Source: Paracoccus sp. MA (lineage in GTDB: Bacteria; Pseudomonadota; Alphaproteobacteria; Rhodobacterales; Rhodobacteraceae). From it: 64,000 nucleotides of DNA. The first letter of the stretch is position 1. Each line of letters begins with the position of its first letter. A model generated the notes under the pieces. That model ran no database searches, was not told where the DNA came from, and saw nothing but the letters and a program-made list of their open reading frames with translations. Of the stretch, positions 59,753 through 64,000 are shown piece by piece. The translations under genes were made by a program, and so were the position numbers. The stretch lies in NCBI RefSeq assembly GCF_020990385.1, contig NZ_CP087597.1:1077001-1141000 (forward strand), given 5' to 3'.

Positions 59753-60084
59753 TGGACTATCACACCGGCACCCTGACCATGGACGCCGCAGAAGGCTATG
59801 TCGAGGCCGAGGCGCTGTTTGAAATTGATGCCTTCTGGTCACGCCACCGCGACCGCTACGGCATGCGGTCCATCCAGTGGGTCAACAACATCTCTCTGGA
59901 TAGCTGGACCTTCGACGGTCGCAAGCAGACCCGTGAAACCGCGGTTGCGCTGCTGGGAGAAGATGAGGTCGCGCGGCAGGAGGATCTTGCGCTGGTCGAA
60001 TGGCGCCAGACCGCAGAGCAAGACGACGCCGACGAATACGCCGATCAGATGCGCGACCTGCGCCACGATCTGGCAGCGGAATAG
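59752..60084 (+). CDS. prophage hypothetical protein (110 aa)
   Basis: A 110-residue acidic protein starting MDYHTGTLTMDAAEGYVEAEALF, with WNNIS-like and DADEYADQMRDLRHDLAAE segments. It is coupled by TGATG to the membrane protein. No family recognised. Confidence 0.65.
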   Translation: MDYHTGTLTMDAAEGYVEAEALFEIDAFWSRHRDRYGMRSIQWVNNISLDSWTFDGRKQTRETAVALLGEDEVARQEDLALVEWRQTAEQDDADEYADQMRDLRHDLAAE

Positions 60085-60093
60085 GAGCATTCC

Positions 60094-60894
60094 ATGAACG
60101 CTATCGCAAAGCATGATGGGTCTGTCACGCATCTGCCCGCCGACCCCATGGTCAACATGATCGAGCGGCTGGTGCTTAACCCTGATGCCGATCTCGACAA
60201 ACTGGAACGGATGCTGGCGCTCAAGCGCGACCACGACCGGGACAATGCCCGAGTTGCGTTCGCTGCTGCGCTGGCAGCGGCCCGGGCCAAGATTCCGCCG
60301 ATTGTCAAAGACGCCACCGTTGATTTCACGTCAAGCAAGGGGCGGACGCACTACAAGCATGAGACGCTGGCCGGCATCGCCAAGGTGATCGACCCGATCC
60401 TATCGGAGTTCGGCTTGTCGTATCGGTTCCGAACCGATCAGGGCAATGGCGGTGTCCGCGTCACCTGCATCATCGCTCACGCCCACGGGCATAGCGAGGA
60501 AACGTCGCTGACGTGCGCGCCGGACGGCTCGGGCAGCAAGAACCCGTTCCAGGCTGTTGGAAGTGCGGTCACCTATTTGCAGCGATACACGCTCAAGGCG
60601 GCTCTCGGCCTGTCAGCCGAGATTGACGACGATGCGCAGAGCGCCGCGCCGCGCCCTGACAGCCAGATGCGGCACCAGGCCGAGGTGAAAACGATCAGCC
60701 AGGAGCAATTCGTCCAGATCCGCGAAAAGGCAGACGAGGCCGGCGTGTCCGAGGACCAGATCACCAAAGCTGCAGGCATCGAGCATTTGCACGACCTTCC
60801 CGCAGACAGCTTCGCGCCGCTGATGCGAAAGCTGCAAGCCACGATCAACGCCAGAAAGCCGGACGTGATCGACGCCAGCGAAATCCCCTATTGA
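60094..60894 (+). CDS. ERF family single-strand annealing protein
   Basis: A 266-residue recombinase. The core NARVAFAAALAAARAKIPPIVKDATVDF, THYKHETLAGIAKVIDPILSEFGLSYRF and NPFQAVGSAVTYLQRYTLKAALGL matches the ERF superfamily. It anneals complementary single strands in phage recombination. SSB and the NinB/Ref-like proteins further on form a recombination module with it. Confidence 0.9.
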   Translation: MNAIAKHDGSVTHLPADPMVNMIERLVLNPDADLDKLERMLALKRDHDRDNARVAFAAALAAARAKIPPIVKDATVDFTSSKGRTHYKHETLAGIAKVIDPILSEFGLSYRFRTDQGNGGVRVTCIIAHAHGHSEETSLTCAPDGSGSKNPFQAVGSAVTYLQRYTLKAALGLSAEIDDDAQSAAPRPDSQMRHQAEVKTISQEQFVQIREKADEAGVSEDQITKAAGIEHLHDLPADSFAPLMRKLQATINARKPDVIDASEIPY

Positions 60895-60902
60895 GGCTCA
60901 AA

Positions 60903-61601
60903 ATGAACGAGATGAATCCGCGCGCCGTCATGGGAGGCAACAACCCTCCTGATCCCATCGACGCTATTTGCGCTCAATACGAAAGTGAGCGCATGGAAGC
61001 AGAAAACTGGCTGGATGGAACGCCGGTTGAAAACGAAGGCCAGATGAAAGCAGTCGATGTGCTGCGCAAGGCAATGCGCGAGTTCCGACTTGGCCTTGAG
61101 GCTGGTCAGAAATCGGCCACGGCCCCGCTCTATGACGCCTACAAGGCCGAGGGCGCGCGCTGGAAGCCGAGCATTGACGACGCTAAGCGCATCGAGGGCG
61201 GTCTAGTCGCTCTGGTTGACGGCTTTAAGAAGAAGCTGGCCGCCGAGAAGGAAGCCGCCGAGCGCGCGGCCAAGGCCGAGGCGGCGCGTAAGATGCGCGA
61301 GGCCGAAGAAGCCGCCCGTGCTGCGAACACCGCTGACATTGAGGCGCAGCGCGCCGCAGCCGAAGCTCAGCGCGAGGCCGAAGAAGCGCAGCGCCGCGCA
61401 ACAGCCGCAAGCAAGGACACCGTGAAGGGTCTGCGCACGGTCACGAAATACCAGATCGAAGACCATCGTGCCGCCCTACACGACATAGCTACCAATGACC
61501 GGGACGCCGTCACCGCATTCATCGAGGACTACGTGCGCTGCAACCACAAGGCTCGGTCGATCAATGGCGTCCGCGTCTGGCAAGAAAAAGAGGCTTTCTG
61601 A
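60903..61601 (+). CDS. prophage coiled-coil protein (232 aa)
   Basis: The protein has a long Ala/Glu/Arg coiled coil (about residues 110-180, AAEKEAAERAAKAEAARKM type) and a C-terminal domain (DHRAALHDIATNDRDAVTAFIEDYV). Such proteins stand next to single-strand annealing proteins in many phages and may help recombination, but the exact role is unknown. Its TGA overlaps the ssb ATG. Confidence 0.75.
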   Translation: MNEMNPRAVMGGNNPPDPIDAICAQYESERMEAENWLDGTPVENEGQMKAVDVLRKAMREFRLGLEAGQKSATAPLYDAYKAEGARWKPSIDDAKRIEGGLVALVDGFKKKLAAEKEAAERAAKAEAARKMREAEEAARAANTADIEAQRAAAEAQREAEEAQRRATAASKDTVKGLRTVTKYQIEDHRAALHDIATNDRDAVTAFIEDYVRCNHKARSINGVRVWQEKEAF

Positions 61602-62044
61602 TGGCTGACCTGAACCGCGTTTCCCTTCTCGGCCGTCTCGGTGCCGATCCTGAAATCCGCCAGACCCAGAGCGGGGAGAAGGTCGCAACCTTCCGCATCG
61701 CCACGGGCGAACAGTGGAAGGACAAGAACACTGGCGAGAAGAAAGAGCGCACAGAATGGCATACGGTCGTCGCTTGGGGACCGCTCGCCCAGATCGCAGA
61801 GAAGTATCTGGCGAAAGGCAAGCGCGTCTATGCGGAAGGTCCGCAGCGCACCCGCAAATGGCAGGACCAGAGCGGAAATGATCGATATTCGACCGAGGTT
61901 GTTCTGTCGGGCTTTGGCGCGCGCCTTGACGTGATCGACTGGCCGGAAGGCGGCGGCGCGGCGCGCGGTCAGGAGGAAAGCTACGGTGGCGACAACCTGC
62001 CCCCGAGCCGTCCTGACTTTGACGACGATTCGATACCATTCTGA
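61601..62044 (+). CDS. ssb: single-stranded DNA-binding protein
   Basis: A 147-residue SSB with the OB fold (NRVSLLGRLGADPEIRQTQSG, ATFRIATGEQWKD, TEWHTVVAWGPLAQIAEKYLAKGKRVY) and the acidic C-terminal tip DDDSIPF that binds partner proteins. It covers single strands during phage replication and recombination and is coupled to the upstream gene. Confidence 0.95.
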   Translation: MADLNRVSLLGRLGADPEIRQTQSGEKVATFRIATGEQWKDKNTGEKKERTEWHTVVAWGPLAQIAEKYLAKGKRVYAEGPQRTRKWQDQSGNDRYSTEVVLSGFGARLDVIDWPEGGGAARGQEESYGGDNLPPSRPDFDDDSIPF

Positions 62045-62051
62045 GGTCGGG

Positions 62052-62477
62052 ATGAAGGACACCACCGAAATATGGAAACCTGTCCCGAGCGAACCGGGAG
62101 TTATGGCAAGCTCACTTGGGCGAGTCCTCCAATCGCCGGTATATGCACCGCTTCCGAATGGTGGGTATCGGCTTTACACGCCTGAGCCGCAGGTCGGCCA
62201 AATATCTAGGGCTAACAAGGACGCTAAGCACACCTACCGACACATCATGCTTAAGCGCGTCGGAAACGGCCCGAGACAGCAACCGCGGAAGGTTCATCAA
62301 CTGGTGTGCGAGGCATTTCATGGCCCGAAGCCATTTCCCGGCGCGGTGGTTCTCCACCTTGACGAAGATGCACACAACAACCGTCCCGAAAACCTCCGGT
62401 GGGGGACGCAGAAGGAAAACCTAAACATGCCGAAATATAAAGCTGCGCTTATCGAGCGCCTGCGCGGAAAGGTTTGA
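62052..62477 (+). CDS. HNH endonuclease with NUMOD4-like N-terminus
   Basis: A 141-residue protein. WKPVPSEPGVMASSLGRVL resembles the NUMOD4 DNA-binding motif, and VHQLVCEAFHGPKPFPGAVVLHLDEDAHNNRPENLRWGT is the HNH nuclease core. Such genes occur as free-standing homing-type nucleases in phage early regions. It could cut competing phage DNA. It lies just after ssb. Confidence 0.85.
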   Translation: MKDTTEIWKPVPSEPGVMASSLGRVLQSPVYAPLPNGGYRLYTPEPQVGQISRANKDAKHTYRHIMLKRVGNGPRQQPRKVHQLVCEAFHGPKPFPGAVVLHLDEDAHNNRPENLRWGTQKENLNMPKYKAALIERLRGKV

Positions 62478-62486
62478 GGCCCGCCA

Positions 62487-62678
62487 ATGACCGCCCTCAC
62501 CAAGGCCCGTCAGGAACAGCGCATCGTGGACGAATTCCACCACCTGATCGCGTTGAATGCCGACCATGCCGAAGATCCGGCCTGGATGATCACCGCAACC
62601 GCCTACACCCTGTCGATTGACGAGAAGGCTGTGCGCAAGGTCTGGAACGAGCGGTTCCACATCGGGGGCGCGTGCTGA
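62487..62678 (+). CDS. prophage small protein (63 aa)
   Basis: A 63-residue protein beginning MTALTKARQEQRIVDEFHHL with an HTH-like second half (TLSIDEKAVRKVWNERF). It precedes ninB by two bases. Not recognised. Confidence 0.65.
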   Translation: MTALTKARQEQRIVDEFHHLIALNADHAEDPAWMITATAYTLSIDEKAVRKVWNERFHIGGAC

Positions 62679-62680
62679 TC

Positions 62681-63067
62681 ATGGCGCAGACCGTTATCAT
62701 CCGTGGCGATGTGCAACGCATATTGGCAAAGTCGATCATCGACCGTGCCCCGGTTGACGCGGTGGTGACGGTCAAGGAGGGAACGCGCTCGCTGGATCAG
62801 AATGCCAAGCTTTGGGCGATGCTTTCCGATATTGCCCGGGCCAAGCCAGAGGGCCGCACCATGTCGCCAGAGATGTGGAAAGCGGCATTCATGTCGGCGC
62901 TTGGCTATGAGATTGTCTGGCAGCCCGGCATCGAAGGCGCTCCGCCATTCCCGGCGGGATTTCGCACCTCTAGACTGTCGAAGTCGCAATTCGCGGATCT
63001 GATCACGTTCGTCATGGCCTATGGCGACCGTCACGGTGTCCAATGGTCTGACGGGGCAGTGCAATGA
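62681..63067 (+). CDS. ninB: NinB family recombination protein
   Basis: A 128-residue protein. TRSLDQNAKLWAMLSDIARAKPEG and SPEMWKAAFMSALGYEI match the NinB (Orf) family, which binds single-stranded DNA and replaces RecFOR in lambda recombination. It fits with the ERF protein. It overlaps the next gene by ATGA. Confidence 0.88.
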   Translation: MAQTVIIRGDVQRILAKSIIDRAPVDAVVTVKEGTRSLDQNAKLWAMLSDIARAKPEGRTMSPEMWKAAFMSALGYEIVWQPGIEGAPPFPAGFRTSRLSKSQFADLITFVMAYGDRHGVQWSDGAVQ

Positions 63068-63429
63068 ACGCGCGCCTCGGAAACCTCGCCGGCAAGCCGT
63101 CTCTTGGACTCAAGCAGCCCAAGGCCAAGGCTCGCCCTGATTACCTCGCTGCGGTGCGCCAAATGCCCTGCATCATTTGCGAGGAATGGGGCTTGCCGCA
63201 GCTTAGTCGCACCGAGGCTCACCACGTTTTTCACGGCCGTTTTAGCCAACGCAAGACGCCTGACGAAATGGCCGTCCCCCTTTGCCTCGACCATCACGAA
63301 GGCAACGGCCCCGACAAGACCAAGATCGCCATCCACCTCGCCAAAACGGAATGGCGCGAGGTCTACGGCAACGATTTCGATTACACGCCGCGCATTCAGG
63401 ACCGCCTGCGGCATTTGCTGGAGAAATGA
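63064..63429 (+). CDS. Ref-like HNH nuclease (RecA-dependent nuclease family)
   Basis: A 121-residue protein. MPCIICEEWG gives a CxxC, and TEAHHVFHGRFSQRKTPDEMAVPLCLDHHEG the HH...H nuclease core of the Ref/DUF968-type recombination nucleases, which work with RecA filaments. C-terminal residues are helical and basic. It continues the recombination module. Confidence 0.8.
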   Translation: MNARLGNLAGKPSLGLKQPKAKARPDYLAAVRQMPCIICEEWGLPQLSRTEAHHVFHGRFSQRKTPDEMAVPLCLDHHEGNGPDKTKIAIHLAKTEWREVYGNDFDYTPRIQDRLRHLLEK

Positions 63430-63430
63430 C

Positions 63431-64000
63431 ATGACCAAATCTCAACACGGCGGGCCGCCGCGGGCCCCCATCGAAACGGCAGACCTCTGCGCCTCGGGGC
63501 AGGTGCGGGCGCTGACCCGTGCTGCTGGCGATGAAAGCAAGGCGGGATGGATCATCTCCTTCGATGACTTGCAGGCCATTCGAGCCGCAGCGGGTGATTG
63601 GGGGTATGGCATCGACCTTGAGGCCGTTGAGGCCATCGCGCTTGAAGTCGAGCGCCGCATCCTCGCCGCCCTGACGCCAGCCCCGCAGGCCGCAACCCCG
63701 ACCGCGCAAGAGGCGGGGCCGGTGGCGTGGTGGGACGCGATTGCACCCGCGCTGACATTCCCCGCTGATTGGCGGGACCAAGCTGGATCGCTGAACAAAC
63801 AACGCATCTGGGCAAATGGATTTCAGACATGCCGCGAACAAGTCACGGTTCGGATCGGTGAGCTTGAAGGCCACGCCCACCCGCCCCAGCCCAGCCAGCC
63901 GGTCACGGAGGCGGCAACGGTGATTCTGAATACGCAAATTCATCCTTCCAGCGTCAACTGGCAATCTGTTTGGGATGCGATGCGTGAAGATGCAAAAGAG
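63431..64000 (+). CDS. prophage hypothetical protein, cut by the window edge
   Basis: The reading frame from ATG at 63431 stays open for 190 codons to the end of the window. The product begins MTKSQHGGPPRAPIETADLC and includes WIISFDDLQAIRAAAGDWGYG and a Pro/Ala-rich linker. No stop is seen, so length is unknown. It has the style of phage accessory proteins; function is not recognised. Confidence 0.7.
   Translation, partial: MTKSQHGGPPRAPIETADLCASGQVRALTRAAGDESKAGWIISFDDLQAIRAAAGDWGYGIDLEAVEAIALEVERRILAALTPAPQAATPTAQEAGPVAWWDAIAPALTFPADWRDQAGSLNKQRIWANGFQTCREQVTVRIGELEGHAHPPQPSQPVTEAATVILNTQIHPSSVNWQSVWDAMREDAKE

Overview
The window is high-GC DNA from an alphaproteobacterium of the Rhodobacteraceae, most like Paracoccus. 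That placement is an inference from protein character, the dnaX-ybaB-recR block, a perfect FNR/FnrP-type box, the leucine-degradation cluster and the style of intergenic repeats. About 44.8 kb is ordinary chromosome. The remaining 19.2 kb is a damaged prophage that continues past the right edge.

Chromosome, 0.4-44.2 kb. Small cold-shock and translation-associated genes (0.4-3.1 kb) precede a dnaX / ybaB / recR operon (4.7-7.4 kb) and an Hsp20 gene. From 10.8 to 20.1 kb a complete leucine/isovalerate catabolic set lies on the minus strand: liuA, liuB, liuD, liuE and liuC. Two LprI-like genes, a macro-domain protein and a glutathione S-transferase are threaded into it, and an OmpW porin with an FNR box sits on the opposite strand. 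Then come cobalamin genes (a cobC-like phosphatase and cobD), divergent hemC/hemE, a LysE exporter with its Lrp-type regulator, a RecD-like helicase, EcsC, an Ivy-type lysozyme inhibitor, apt, ispH, rnhA, a TRIC channel, a truncated haemoglobin, ileS, two glycosyltransferase-like genes, csbD, lon, an HU-like protein and tRNA-Val(CAC). A FAD-monooxygenase gene with a large internal deletion lies just before ileS. A dispersed intergenic repeat (GC-rich hairpin followed by a motif like GGGTATTTGGGAAACAGAG) occurs many times, and one copy appears to sit in frame inside ileS.

Prophage, about 44.8 kb to the end. tRNA-Leu(CAA) marks the neighbourhood of the left boundary. Three small plus-strand genes are followed by a minus-strand late block (holin-like, GH108 endolysin, tail-fibre and tail-associated genes, antirepressor), a ribbon-helix-helix switch and a BrnT/BrnA toxin-antitoxin pair. 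A complete IS21-family element (52966-55434) has no target-site duplication. It joins the last 50 codons of a late gene to the first 77 codons of a RusA resolvase gene, and no terminase, portal, capsid or tail-tube gene is present. An IS-associated deletion therefore probably removed the morphogenesis module. Right of the IS lie a cro/cI switch, a DUF3800 gene followed by a cloverleaf-like structured RNA, and a plus-strand early operon (ERF annealing protein, SSB, HNH, NinB, Ref-like nuclease).

The prophage control logic can be read directly. Five copies of a palindrome ([A/G]TGGGG-N5/6-CCCCA[C/T]) occupy the cro promoter, the cI promoter and the early-operon promoter, and the cI and cro start codons lie at their predicted transcription starts (leaderless mRNAs). 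The most novel-looking items are the DUF3800/RNA pair, this operator set, the IS-linked deletion, the repeat recruited into ileS and a structured intergenic region at 39.60-39.76 kb.
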